Assembly: GCA_010405405.1 (NCBI GenBank) | Contig: MU004233.1 | Span: forward strand, 2,024,539 to 2,088,538 | Length of the DNA: 64,000 nt | Direction of reading: 5' to 3' | Origin: Microthyrium microscopicum | Taxonomy: Eukaryota; Ascomycota; Dothideomycetes; Microthyriales; Microthyriaceae | In this document: positions 11,002 through 22,325 of the stretch, piece by piece | How positions within the stretch are numbered: the first letter of the stretch is position 1 | Layout: each line of letters starts with the position of its first letter | The notes under the pieces: generated by a model | Seen by the model: only the letters and a program-made list of their open reading frames with translations | Database searches by the model: none | What the model was told of the DNA's origin: nothing | Translations under genes and position numbers: made by a program

Positions 11002-11743
11002 ATGGCTCCCGCAGGCGCAAACAAACCGAAGGTGTATGATGGTGAGCTCTCTGTCACAGTGCTTGAATGAATAAACTTCATTTTGGAACTATAGATCTAA
11101 CATCCAATAGGCTCGGGACTACGGATAGGCATCGTCCATGCGCGATGGAACAGCACCATCATCGACGCCCTCGTAGCCGGAGCTAAAAAGTCGCTGAAAG
11201 CCGCTGGCGTAGTTGAAGACAACATCATCGTTCAGAGCGTAGCAGGCAGCTGGGAACTCCCAATGGCCACCCAACGGTACTTTCTCACCACTCCCATCCT
11301 CCAATCTCCATCTGACTAACTTCTCTAGCATGTACGCCGCCTCACAATCCCAGTCCTCATCCTCCTCACTCCTCCAAACAACCACCGATCTCCTCGCCTC
11401 CACATCCTTCACGGACCTCAGCAAAGCACCGGGCGCATCAGCAAAAGGCAGTGGCAGTTCTGCGCCCTTCGATGCCATTATATCGATCGGCGTGCTGGTC
11501 AAGGGCGAGACGATGCATTTCGAATACATTGCAGACTCAGTCGTCCACGGCCTGATGAAGGTTCAGTTGGACACGGGGTTCCCGGTAGTGCTTGGGCTAT
11601 TGACGGTGCTGAATGAGAAGCAGGGTGAGGCGCGGGCAGGACTTACGCCTGATGGACATAATCATGGGGAGGATTGGGGGTTGGCGGCGGTAGAAATGGG
11701 GTTCAAGGGGAAGGCTTGGGCCAAGGGAGAGATGGTGGATTAG
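11002..11743 (+). CDS. RIB4: 6,7-dimethyl-8-ribityllumazine synthase
   Basis: Three exons (11002-11041, 11111-11276, 11329-11743) join to 206 residues. Lumazine synthase condenses 5-amino-6-ribitylamino-uracil with 3,4-dihydroxy-2-butanone 4-phosphate, the penultimate step of riboflavin synthesis, in the cytosol. Typical segments are GLRIGIVHARWN at the N terminus, the substrate loop GSWELP, IISIGVLVKGETMHFEYI and DTGFPVVLGLLTVLNEKQ. A Ser/Ala/Gly-rich insertion of about 40 residues (from QSQSSSSSLLQ to GSGSSAP) lies between conserved blocks, as is common in filamentous fungi. A hairpin with CACGTG lies about 210 bp upstream. The next gene, TRM112, is on the same strand. Confidence 0.95.
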
Positions 11744-12188
11744 GTCTTGATGATACTAGTACCTAGACAAGGTCTCTTGATTGCATTCTCCAGAGAGGAG
11801 TTGAGATTTCAAAGATCTTTCATGTGTGTGGAAAGCGCTCGTACTTGATATCAAAATCAGTAGGAGCCATGGGCCATGGCCCATGGACGTCGCCGATGGC
11901 GCCCACTCGAGACGAAAATTCAATAAGATCATTCAAGAAGTACAATCAAATCTAAACATCACGTACAAAATATACAGCTCTATTTAACGCCAAATGTAGC
12001 GTATAACAAATCTCTTCTTGCTCATCCCCAAACCACCCCACCATACAAAAAACACCAACTCCAAACCCCCACCAAAAATTTATCACCACTTTTCCCAGTT
12101 CCCACATACACTCAACCACCACCACCACCATCACCATCACCATTCCTTACCGCCCATATCGTATCAAATCCTCTCCAACCCAGCAGCC
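11744..12188. other. Intergenic, TRM112 leader with CAC repeat
   Basis: About 445 bp. It includes the palindrome CATGGGCCATGGCCCATG near 11868-11885 and a CAC/CAT trinucleotide run (about 12115-12145) in the TRM112 leader. No gene is supported. Confidence 0.55.
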
Positions 12189-12677
12189 ATGAAGATCCTA
12201 ACCCTAACATTCCTAACCTGCGCCCGAAAATCCTGCAAACCAGAACCAACATCCTACCCCCTGCACCCCACCTCCGCCGAACTAGAAATCATTCCCGTCG
12301 ATTTCAACCCGCTCTTCCTACGCGCCCTGCTTCCACGTCTCGACTGGCCGACTCTGCGTATACTATGTGAAGCGTTTGGACTGCCGGGGCTGCAGGAAGA
12401 GGCGCCGGAGGAAGATGCGCTGTTTCTACAGCCAGAGGAAGGTGGAGCGATGGAAGATGTGGAGGTACAAGGGGAGAAGGGAAAGGAAGTGGTGGAGGAT
12501 GTGGAGAAAAAGGGTGAAGAGGAGACGAGAGAAGCATCACAATTGGCGAAAGATTTACATCACTTACTGCTGGAGACGACGATGCAGGAAGGCAAGTTAG
12601 TCTGTGGATGCTGTGGGCATGAATACGCAGTGAAAGAAGGGATTGCGAATTTCCTGCTTCCCGCACATCTAGTATGA
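12189..12677 (+). CDS. TRM112: Trm112, activator subunit of RNA/protein methyltransferases
   Basis: A single exon of 162 residues. Trm112 is the small zinc-binding partner that stabilises methyltransferases such as Trm9, Trm11, Mtq2 and Bud23, which modify tRNA, eRF1 and rRNA. The start MKILTLTFLTCARKSCKP carries the first Cys pair and CGCCGHEYAVKEGI the second, framing the family's zinc-binding domain. LEIIPVDFNPLFLRALLPRLDW and ANFLLPAHLV match the conserved N-terminal and C-terminal blocks. An acidic, Glu-rich insertion (roughly residues 77-122) makes it longer than the about 135-residue yeast protein. The ATG at 12189 was chosen because it begins the conserved MKILT; an upstream in-frame ATG at 12018 would add His-rich sequence translated from the leader. 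Confidence 0.93.
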   Translation: MKILTLTFLTCARKSCKPEPTSYPLHPTSAELEIIPVDFNPLFLRALLPRLDWPTLRILCEAFGLPGLQEEAPEEDALFLQPEEGGAMEDVEVQGEKGKEVVEDVEKKGEEETREASQLAKDLHHLLLETTMQEGKLVCGCCGHEYAVKEGIANFLLPAHLV

Positions 12678-13305
12678 ACGACAGTTTTCGCGCAAGAAAA
12701 TTACACACTTCAAGAACAAAGGCGCCAGCGCGTATCACAGGAATTGCGGAATGTAAGTTTTCGTCCATCAAAAGCCTAACCTCAGGCATTCTTATTATTA
12801 AGGGATCGGTAGCTAATTCAGCTAAAATAGTACAAAGTGTGTCCGTTTCGACACAAAACACGACTGTCTAAGAATTAGGACACGAGGCGCCTAGTCGCTG
12901 TGTCCGATATATCAATACTCTTCCCAGGTCTCCTCTATGAGAGACCGGCTAAACCAAACGCATTAATGCAATAACAAAGATTTTTCCGTCTTTTTCCGTT
13001 TCCCCCGTTCCGTGTGTCGCTGTTGCTGATGCATGGTTATAAAAAGAACAATGTGCTATGACTCATGAGAAGCCAAAAGAGTTGCCGCCAATGACTAAGG
13101 AATGATGTCGGTTCTTCATCAACCGTTTTCGTCTCGAGTAACTATCTTACAAAGGGGGAGTGTGATGTTGAGGATGTGTTGTTGTATAACCCAAAAAGCA
13201 GAGATGCGCCAGACAATGGGTGAAATCCACTTATGCAAAATGTGCCGCAGCCGTTGAAGACAAAGAAAACGCCAAGGAATGCTGAGGATGGGGAGGTGTA
13301 GTCGA
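12678..13305. other. Intergenic between convergent TRM112 and SET1
   Basis: About 630 bp of shared 3' flank. Short frames at 12674-12871 and 13119-13361 show no domain. No gene is supported. Confidence 0.6.
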
Positions 13306-16300
13306 TTAGTTGAGGAAACCTTTGCAAGCAACCGTACCGCACAAGCAAGGTATGCGATCATCGCTGTTCATCTCACGATCAAACTTGTAATCATAAGTAA
13401 GTTCTTCGTCTGAAGTAAGTTAGTATAGGTACATGACAATATCGAAGAGTGACCTCTTACCTTTCTGGATGTCTCGCATAGCATAGATGACAATACGTTT
13501 CGTGCCATCCACTTTGATGATTTTGGCAGTACAGTTGGGCATGCAAGAGTGATTGATGAAGCGTGCAATGCCACCCTTTTTTGTGGCATCAATGACCATA
13601 TCATCGTCGATTCGGAAAAGGTAGCTGCTACCAACGCCCTGCAAGTCATACAGTTCCTCGCGTACATCGGCAATGCGCTGGCGAATCTTCTCGCCCACGT
13701 ACTCGATGATCATTTCGTTGGTCTGAATATTCTCCTCGCAGTAGAGTCCCCATCCATGGATGGCAGAGCGATCGAAACGGACGCACTTTTTGCGTTTCTT
13801 AAGAGCGTTCATGAGCAAAGTGTCATTGTCCGCCCCCATGCTATTGACTTCATTCTGTACACGACGATTTTCGGCACGATTGGATCGCGAGGATGCTCCA
13901 GCAACTTGTCGAACAATGACTTGAGCAACATCGTTGCCTTTGCGATTATTTCTGGCTTCCTCTTGGCGTTTTTCGCGGAGATTTCTGACTTTGATCCGGT
14001 GTGGCAAGTATTTGGACTTTTCTGATTCCTTGATCTTCTGGTTCGGTTCGGTTTTGGCGCTTCCAGTGGGATTTGGCACATAATAGCCAGGGATTTCAAG
14101 AGTTTCGCGGCATACACCCTTTAAGCCACCAGTGTTGAGAGACTTGAATTGTTTCCGTTGGTGGGACCAGACATCGGCAGAACATTCCAGGGAGGCGATA
14201 GAAATATCTTGAAGTGCTTTTCGAAGAAGCATCAGATCTTCAGTGTCTTTAACAGTATGTTGCCAACCATCAACATCCAGTATAATCGTGTTGTCATCCT
14301 CAACAGTACGTCGAGGTTCAGTGGTAGAGACACCCCATTCAACCTCTGCCCGTGGCTGTATCATGAAATCTTCTTCTGCAGCAGCAACAGCAGGCGTATC
14401 AGGAGTCTCCTCAAATTCTTCAATAAACTTGTCGAGTTTCTCCACTTCAGCCTTGACTTGTGCCTCAGCTTCTTCTTCAATTTGTTTCTTTGTTTTGCGC
14501 TTTGTCTTTGTTGACTTTTTCTTGCCGGCTTTGGTGATAGCCTCAAAGGGCTCAGGGGTTGCAGCCGCATTGCTGACTGAATCCGTATCCTCCACCATAA
14601 TATCGATCACAGAAGTCTTTTCTTTCAACTGGGTGCGGAAAAGACTGTCATTGTGCAAAGTCTTTCGACGCTGTTTGATCTCCTCAAGCGCCTTCTTTCG
14701 CATAGGATCAGAGCGTTTGAGAGAAGAAAGAACCTTTTCGAGTTGGGCTTCAGTCATGTCTTCAAGGTTCCTATCCAAAAGTCGGCCAAGAGATTTGCGA
14801 GATGTGAGATCCACGCTTTCGTCGTCGCTCTCCGCAGCCCATTGCTCGGTGCGTTGACGTTTGATGTGTCGTGGAGTAAGATGCCCATCATCGTCAACTT
14901 GAAATGGCGCAGGACTTCTAGCAGCCTCACTTATAGCCCGGCTCTCAGGTCCGTCAGAGCCTCGAGTCATACTGGCCGTGCGCTCATCTTCAGAATCAGA
15001 CTCAAAGTCTTGTATTCTGCTGTATAGTGTTCGTGGTGGTCGGTTTCGAGGGCGCACAACAGCTCGTCGACCATCGAGGTAGGCATTGGTCTGCCGCTGA
15101 TCTTTACGCTGCAAAGCAAATTTGCGAAGTGCTGCAGCGCTTCGTGGGTCTGGAGTTCCAGAAACCGATGTTGAGTCTGCGCGACCAATCGTTGGGAAGG
15201 ATTTCTGTGCCTCTTGAACGTGTGGATCGGCAATGTTGAACTTCTTACGAATTTCAATGTTTTTAGAATCGGCAGGGTCTAGGCATTTGTAGATTTGCGG
15301 CGTCCCTATCTTCAACTTGAAATCTGCTATGATCCTCTCCAATAGCTCAGCCTCCATCTTATGCCAGGCTGCTTTGGTAGGGTCAAGGTGTTCAGCCCGT
15401 TCGAGTTTTTCTATTTCGTAATCTTGTTTGTCTTCATCATGAATCTTTCGACCTTCATCGTAAACAGCTTGTTCAGCCGCGACGCGTTCTGGTGTAGGGC
15501 TTCGTTCGTATGTTGGGTTTCCATACTTTTCCAATGCCATATTCATGGTGTATGTGAACAGTAAGTGCATGTTGCATGCCGTATGGCATCGCTCCGCTTC
15601 ATACTGCCCAGCGCGAGATTCATCGAAAAGGATAAAGTACCCCGTGCCGTCGCATCTTATTTCGCGCCACGAATAGGCCTTCAAACGTTTCTCTAAATGA
15701 GCCAAGGTTGTTCCAAGCACAGGTACGTAGCACTTAGCAATGAAAATATATGGCTGTCGCTTGATTTTGGGGAGAATTGGGTCCTGTTCGACGAGAACAT
15801 GTGCTGCAGGTCTCGTCGTTGCTGGAACTCTGTGGGCTGGAGGTGCGAACGGAGCTGCAAATGGAGCTGCAAAGTGAGCTGGTTTCATAGATGGCCCTTT
15901 CGGTGCATTTGCAGGAGGGCCTTCTATGTCGACCGAAAGTTTCGAGGTCAGAAGAAGAGTGGGTACAGCTGTCTTTGGGGTTTGTTCGTCCAATAGCTTT
16001 TGGAGTTCCGCCTTCCGTCGACGGACTTTCTCTGCAGCATATCGCTTCGATCGCAATCCTTCGGCATCGCGCTCAACTTTGACGTGCCATTGATCTATAC
16101 GTTGACCATTACCCTCTTTCTCAGCTCGGCGCGCAGAGTCGGCGGCAGTCTTGGATTTTTTCAAGCCATTCCGATCTCCATAACCAACGACGCAGATACC
16201 GAGAAATGACCCAGTTTCAGGATCAGTAATGTTCTTGATTTCTGTGACGGTGCCGTATTGGCTCATCATCGCTCGAATTTTATGCTCAGAGATGAGCAGA

Positions 16301-17168
16301 GGATCGAACCCGTGCACCACGACCTGTTCAGCAGGCCCTCGCCCAACCGAATGCTTTGAGTCCCATGAATACGGCTTGAGCGTATATGGGACTGGGCGCA
16401 TTTGCGCCTTGCTCGGCTTGGCGATGTTTTTGAAGAAACTATGCGGGTAGTCGGGAAATAGTAGTCGTGGATCGGTAGTAGGTAGATCGTACTGCAAGTA
16501 ACCAGGTCAGTCCATCAATTCTAAAAGTTTCATGTCAACAAAACGACCTGGCTACTTGCAGCACGTACCTTACTACCGATTGTAATTCTAGTATATTGCG
16601 CAGGTTTTTTGCGGTCGCCGCCCGGTGCGTCTGGATCGTAGATCATTTTGGTACAGGAAATCTCTCCTGGCGCAGGGCGCGCTTGGCGGGGAAATTCTGG
16701 AGGCGTATGTGTTTGCGTCGAGTTTAAATCTCGAGATGCGGCAGCGGAATTTGGTGATTTGATGCCATTACCGGCTATTTGATCATAAGATCGCTTTTTA
16801 GAAGGGCTGTTCATGTTGTCGGGTGGGGAGCTCTCCGAGTTTGTTATAGGGGTGAGGGTGGGTGGCTGATTGCCCGAGAAGGACGACATTCTGCTCAGGC
16901 CTGATGAAGGCGAGGCTGAACTGGAGCCTTCCAGGTTTTGTGAGTAATTTGAAAGCAGGTTGAAATCATGTCCAGGCCGCGACGAGGTATTAATGACAAG
17001 CCGGGGTTGAGGTGGTGCAGATTCTCCGAGTGAGGTTGAAGGGTCGCGTGGGTGCGAACAGTGTTGCGCATTCAACGATGGCATGCTCAACAGTCCCACA
17101 CGTTGACAACGGCCATATTGAGCAATGGGATGAAGGGCAGAGATGCCGAGAGGGGAGGATGATTGCAA
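13306..17168 (-). CDS. SET1: Histone H3 lysine-4 methyltransferase, COMPASS subunit Set1
   Basis: Three exons (17168-16569, 16491-13461, 13409-13306) give 1244 residues, in the family range. Set1 is the catalytic subunit of COMPASS and methylates H3K4 in the nucleus. The first 200 residues are a disordered Ser/Pro-rich tail. An RRM-like domain starts near residue 255 ([12 protein letters not shown]). The centre is charged, with [17 protein letters not shown]. The N-SET region ([19 protein letters not shown]) leads into the SET domain near residues 1095-1225: [33 protein letters not shown] and [10 protein letters not shown]. The post-SET Cys motif is [13 protein letters not shown] at the very end, encoded mostly by the last exon across a 51-bp intron. 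All catalytic motifs are intact. Start choice at the N terminus is the least certain part. Confidence 0.96.
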
Positions 17169-17822
17169 AGTAATTTATCCTAGGACGCGCGCGTGTGGCT
17201 TATAAGGAACGCGATAAACGCGAGGAAAAGGCAGAGATGAAGCCGAATACGCCAGGCCCGAAGGAAATAGATGAATATGCGCGAGATTGACGAGGGGAAA
17301 TTAAGGAAAAGGAGAAAGGAAGAGAGGAGGAGATGGAGGGTTGTCGATGGAATGGACTGGGAGGAGACTGGAGAGAAATGATGTTGAGAGGAGAAAGGAC
17401 AGACGAGTTGGAGTTGGAAGGAGCGACTGGGCTGCTCCTTCCTGCCGTCGCGCACCCCTTGCGATTTGCGACTGCCAAAACGAGGGAGAGCGAGCTTGAC
17501 ACTATAACCACTACTCCTTCTCCTTTACAGCTACGCGTCCATAAACTTCTTAAAGTCTCCTTTTATCGTCTTTTTGCTTCGTGATGTTCAACTACTGTCG
17601 CATTATCATACTTTGCCTTCCCAGTTTTATCACTTATCCTCCTCTTGCAATGGCACAGTAGGCTAGGCTTCCAGCTGAGTACGGCTCGACTAATTTGCAC
17701 TGAATCCATCAACCCACAAACCTGTTCTTTTCAAACCCTCTCCGCATTCACTCATCGCCATTCTTTCATCCTCTCCATTCCCTATCACATCAACTCTTCA
17801 CTTCTTTTAAACAGACATGCCT
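17169..17822. other. SET1 promoter and leader region
   Basis: About 650 bp upstream of SET1. On the minus strand it is strongly pyrimidine-rich (about 17290-17440). Open frames here on both strands are low-complexity and show no domain. Confidence 0.5.
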
Positions 17823-18220
17823 TCAAAGCATCTCTTCAACCAAATAGCCTCCGCTAACACTGAGAAATCCTAGATCTGAACCATATTCGTTCCCATCATA
17901 CACCCGCCAAAAACCACGTGCTTCATACTCAAGAGGTGCCCCGTTCATGCCATCCTTCAGCCCTGTCTGAGTACGATCAAACACTCGCGCCTTTATAAAC
18001 AAGAGTTTCATACGTCTATATATGCGTTATATGATCCCTCATAATCTTCCACACCCAATACGTACTTCACGAGACCTTTCATATCCTGCCTGGTTCCATA
18101 ATCCATCGGCATGTAGTTGATTTTCTGCTGATCAGCATGATTTAAGAGGCACCACACACGCTTGGCCCCGAACATGATAAGATCATTATACCTGCTGTTT
18201 AGCGAACGTAAAGAAGGCAT
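17823..18220 (-). CDS. Possible small unknown gene, two exons
   Basis: Two short frames overlap at ATGA but join better through a 47-bp intron (17967-18013; GTATGA donor, ACTCAG acceptor). Exons 18220-18014 and 17966-17823 then give 116 residues. The product has no known motif; it contains KRVWCLLNHADQQKINY, KGLVKYVLGVEDYEG and YEARGFWRVYDG. No signal peptide is seen. It lies between SET1 and the LaeA-like gene. More exons upstream are possible. Support rests on the in-frame splice alone, so this is a weak call. Confidence 0.3.
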
Positions 18221-18869
18221 TATGCGCTCACCGTGTAGAGAGACAGCTTAGAGGAGCACGATAGAGACATTCTTGTTTGTCTTGTCAAGGACATGCATTG
18301 CCTACAGCATGGTACTGGATGATGACTTGCCAATGAGGCTCAGGCAAACCCAGGAAAGGATAGAACGAGATGCTGCTTTGGCTTTGGAGACCTGACATGC
18401 TCATCGAAATAAAAATTGGAACGCGTATTTGAAACCCCCAAGAAAGAGGTAATGTGTGGTGTCATTATCATGCACTACTTGATCGCAGTAAGGTATAATC
18501 AGCACATCAAAATCCATATGTTTGGGTGTCATTTACGTTCAAGTCAACCGGTAGCTGTTGAATATCAAAATTGTGAGGTATGCTAGGAGTAGGCCTAAGA
18601 TATCATGAAATCCCATTTTGCCATTGGATTCTGCTACTTGATGGCATCCATGTGCCTACCAATAACTTTCGTATATTCGCGATAGCAAGATAAAATAAGA
18701 AATTATGAGACCCAGACATCTGGTAAAGGCAAGTCAGGTTAGATCAAAACCTTGAAAAGCACAGCCCAAATCCGTAGATGCTTCCTTCTCCCCGCTTCCG
18801 GCGCGTTCACACTGAGCAATTTCAGAACATCTGCCTGCTTTTTTTATTCTTGGTTTATTAGAGCCAAAG
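18221..18869. other. AT-rich intergenic upstream of the LaeA-like gene
   Basis: About 650 bp with no supported gene. Confidence 0.55.
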
Positions 18870-20391
18870 ATGGCTACTGATCGACCAGCTTCACCATTGG
18901 AAAGCGATGTAAGAGCTCTCTCATGGGCGACTATCTCGACTGGCTGCACGTGGCTAACCGCAATGGTTCTGTAGTCTACCCCTAGCTTGGGTGATGATAA
19001 TCGTTCCACGCATAGTAGTTCTGGGTCAAAGTATGTATTGTATTCGTCGAAATGGGGGTTTGTGCTTTGACTGATTGGTTGTAGGCGAACTCAGTCTATC
19101 ACAAGTTCGGTGTATGACTACCAGTTCAAAGACGGTCGACGATATCATGTTTGTAGCACGCGGAGTTGAATGATTATGCAAGTGCTGATTGTGAATAGGC
19201 ATATGAACCAGGACTGTGAGAATTCCCCATTTCAAGATGGTTCGAATTGCTGGTGTGGCAGCTTGCTCAATGCTGGTGAAAAACTACACTGTTGGCTTCC
19301 GCAGAGTAGAATTTCCGCCATGTTCACATGCAGTGCTCTGGATTGTGCATACTCTTCTAATGGACGGGAATTAACAAGTTCAGTTATATGCTACCGAACG
19401 ATGATACAGAGCAAGACCGCTTAGATCTACAACATCATATATTTCGTCTCTCCATCGACGGCCCATTACACATTGCGCCCATTCCCAAGGACTATGCCGG
19501 TCATGTGCTTGATATTGGAACCGGAACTGGCATTGTGAGTCTGCATCTCCAGATTCCCAGCTTTCATCTATACTAACAAGAAGCACAGTGGGCCATGGAG
19601 TTTGCAGACGATCATCCAGCCTCCACAGTCCTAGGCGTAGACCTCTCACCCATCCAGCCAGACTTCGTGCCCGCCAACTGCAGTTTCCGCGTCGACAACA
19701 TCGAATCCGACTGGATCGCCGACGAGAAATTCGACTTCATCCACTCCCGCGCCATGGTCGGCGGAATAAAATCCTGGCCCAACCTCTTCTCCCAAGCCCA
19801 CGCGTAACCCCATCCTCTCCCCATCACCACCTATACTAACATCCTTTCAGCCATCTGAAACCTGGCGGCATAATCGAAGTCCAAGATGTCTACTTCCCCA
19901 CCGTCTGCAACGACCCATCCCAAACATCCACCAGCGTTTTCGTCGCCTACAACAACCTGCTCCTCGAAGCCACCAAGCGCGTCGGCCTCGACTTTCAAGC
20001 CACGACCAAATGGAAGACGCAATTGGAAGCCGCAGGTTTTGTAGATGTACATACGCGCTGGGTGAATTGGCCGGTGGGTCCGTGGGCGAAACATAAGAAG
20101 AATAAGATTATTGGCAAGTTTACGTATGCGGATTTTACGGGCGGGTTGACGATGACGAGACCGTTTTTTCAGAATGTGTTGGGGAAGAGTAAGGAGGATG
20201 TTGATGAGCTTTTTGAGAAGGTTAAGGTTGAGTTGGAGGAGCAGAAGATTCATTTGTTTCAGAAGGTTTGTTTTTGTTGGGCGCGGAAACCGAGAGTGGA
20301 TGGCGAGGTGGTTGGTGGACAGGAGGCGGAGAAGGGTGAGAACGAAAGGGGAGAGGAGAAAGTGGTTCCAAAGGAGGAGGAGAATGTCTAG
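18870..20391 (+). CDS. LaeA-like SAM-dependent methyltransferase, seven exons including a 17-nt micro-exon
   Basis: Exons 18870-18908, 18975-19030, 19085-19148, 19199-19215, 19384-19534, 19589-19803 and 19851-20391 total 1083 nt (360 residues) in frame. The N terminus is a short disordered tail, then SSVYDYQFKDGRRYH and HAYEPGLYMLPNDDTEQDRL. SAM motif I is VLDIGTGTGI near residues 100-109. WAMEFADDHP, VLGVDLSPIQPDFVPANC, FDFIHSRAM and HLKPGGIIEVQDV follow, the usual order in the LaeA-like family. LaeA itself is a nuclear regulator of secondary metabolism, but the family has many paralogs, and this copy sits in no visible biosynthetic cluster. Exon 4 (17 nt) restores the conserved HAY..G.Y segment. 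The C terminus is a Glu/Lys-rich tail. Confidence 0.88.
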
Positions 20392-20855
20392 ATGTCCTTG
20401 TTGGTTATGGACGGGGGAGAGAATGTGCTCGAATACAGCCATATATAACGATGACTTGAAGGATGAACTTCCAATGATATATGATCTGGCTCAGGAATCA
20501 TTGCATTGTTTTTATACTAAGACCTGAGGACAACACCTTGATAACCTCGATCACTAGATTCTATGACCTGCCTTTGATATGCCCATGCTTACTGCTCTAC
20601 TTCCCAGGACTGCCCTTCTCAATATGGCTGGCAAGAAGACAATGGGATCTGAGTCAATGGATTTGGGCAGCTGCCAAAGAGACTGATACTGAACGAAATG
20701 GTGAGAGTGAGAGAAGCCTATCACAATGTCAGAACATACCAACGTTGCTTGATACTCACTATACTTACCACAACGTGATCGGGTACTTTGTGTGGTTGAG
20801 GACACCAAGTTGTCAATGGCTGGCTTCCATAAGAATTCACTGCACAAAGTTAGAC
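20392..20855. other. Intergenic between convergent genes
   Basis: About 460 bp. A plus-strand frame (20481-20990) runs through it and over the next gene antisense, but lacks any domain. Confidence 0.55.
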
Positions 20856-21095
20856 TCAAAAGCCTTGACTTGGGCCTTGATTATGCTCACAGTCATTGGA
20901 GCTCATTGCTTTGCAGTAGTTTCCACTAGGACAGCAGAGCTTGTAGCCTTGGCTGTTGCAAGTATCGTATGCCTGACCACAGGTCACTGACAAACTCCCA
21001 CTGACTGTGACATCTGTGTCGCGTGTTTCCAGATCTGTTGGAGCAGCGAAGACGCTTGCTGCTGAGAGCAGTGTGAGTACGGAGGAGAACTTCAT
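20856..21095 (-). CDS. Small secreted cysteine-rich protein (effector-like)
   Basis: A single-exon gene of 79 residues. MKFSSVLTLLSAASVFAAP is a textbook signal peptide. The mature part holds six Cys in the order C-x6-C-x7-CC-x5-C-x7-C (CGQAYDTC, LCCPSGNYC, DCEH), likely three disulfides, a knottin-like spacing seen in many fungal secreted peptides. An ATG three codons upstream (21104) would place MSI before the signal; the inner ATG was preferred. It may be an effector, antimicrobial or surface peptide; no function can be assigned. It sits at the edge of a gene-poor stretch. Confidence 0.7.
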   Translation of the reverse strand: MKFSSVLTLLSAASVFAAPTDLETRDTDVTVSGSLSVTCGQAYDTCNSQGYKLCCPSGNYCKAMSSNDCEHNQGPSQGF

Positions 21096-21104
21096 AATGG
21101 ACAA

Positions 21105-21370
21105 TGTTGGTAGTTGCTTGGTATGAGGAGATTGAAATGAGAGTGCCGTGGACGAAGATGCTTCTACAGGATAACTTCTTCACCAGACGACACGGCTTTT
21201 TATACCTCTCATCTTCTCTCATGGCCGTAAAAGTTATCAGTGCGTAAATAGCGGTGATGAGATTAACTCAGCAGTGTAACAGCATATCCACCAAATATTT
21301 ACATAATTCTCATCTCTCTTGGTACATTCCCTGTCTCGAGCTTTTCAAATCTCTTGAGAGTTGAGAGGCA
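21105..21370. promoter_or_regulatory. Upstream region of the secreted peptide gene
   Basis: About 270 bp between the peptide gene and the next small ORF. On the minus strand it contains TATAAAAAGCC about 100 bp before the start (near 21195-21205), a reasonable TATA element. Confidence 0.4.
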
Positions 21371-21538
21371 ATGTACCACAACTTCATCATGGACCTATCG
21401 TCTGCAGCATCCCGTTGGTTGTTCCAAGAGAACGAGAACGATGCCACCAGAAAATGGGGACTGATTGAATTCTTATACACGAGTCTCTTTGTCTTAAATT
21501 GTCTCAGAGCTGAATTTCTGGATCTGTTGTCCGAGTAA
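21371..21538 (+). CDS. Doubtful 55-residue ORF
   Basis: An ATG-initiated frame of 55 residues rich in aromatic and acidic residues (SRWLFQENENDATRKWGL, LNCLRAEFLDLLSE). A GTAAGA donor overlaps its end, so it could be the first exon of a longer gene continuing toward the frame at 21602. No domain is seen. It is kept only because composition and start context look coding. Confidence 0.2.
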   Translation: MYHNFIMDLSSAASRWLFQENENDATRKWGLIEFLYTSLFVLNCLRAEFLDLLSE

Positions 21539-22325
21539 GACTTTGATCTACCTCCAGAAAGCTTAAAATACTACTGTGCTCTGCAAAATTGAGGTTGGAA
21601 GATGCAAGGCACGCATCTGTACCTGGGAAAAGTCAGTTGGTATCTGAAACTGGAGCAACGTCGTACAAGAACAATCGGTGATGCATTCCTGCTGTTAAGC
21701 GGCAGGAACTGCAGCTGTCTCTTTTCATTGCCCTGGTCTGCTGTCAAACGTTTGACTGGCGGTCGTGACGTTCTCCCACTGTGCAGAGAGCATATATCAT
21801 TCGATCTCTTCTGGTTTACAGACTCTTAAGTAATCGTGTCATAGTGAAATCAAGGGCAGTAGGTTATTTAAAGATATCATTAGAGCTTACTAGGCATCGA
21901 ACGGTATCAATGTTTGACATCAACAGGTACCATTATACTTGGTATGTACAACAGATTTCTAAAATAAATGGTTTGTGCTTATTGACTTGAATATCAACCA
22001 GCTGCTCCGCTTTACTCTTACTAATTAGGTATGTTCCCGAGAATAATATGCGCCTGAATAACTATTGGACACACCTACTGTACAGCATTTAACCAAATAC
22101 GATTGCAAGTCAAAACATCATCTATCGATATCTTGCAGTTTTAGTCTACCTAGGTATTTTCCGTGCTTTACTCGTATCATCGAAGCATGATATATCTGTA
22201 GTAGACTTGATACTTCCCTAAATATTCAGACGAAAGACTCTCTTTGCAATCAACAATATGTGGTAAAATTCCTTCTGAGCTACATTAGCACTATCTAGAG
22301 TACTGTCTGGAAGAGCCGCATGATA
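21539..22325. other. Gene-poor AT-rich stretch
   Basis: About 790 bp. The plus-strand frame 21602-21829 shows no domain. Nothing else is seen. Confidence 0.5.

Noticed and set aside
12018-12188. Upstream extension of TRM112 from an in-frame ATG
   Set aside because: Adds a His-rich run translated from CAC repeats; the family starts at MKILT.
12304-12861. Minus-strand frame of 185 residues over TRM112
   Set aside because: Antisense of a conserved gene, low-complexity Pro/Ser-rich.
13549-16450. Several plus-strand frames antisense to SET1
   Set aside because: Shadows of the large SET1 exon; no domains and no splice logic.
20481-20990. Plus-strand 169-residue frame
   Set aside because: Runs antisense through the secreted cysteine-rich gene and has no domain.
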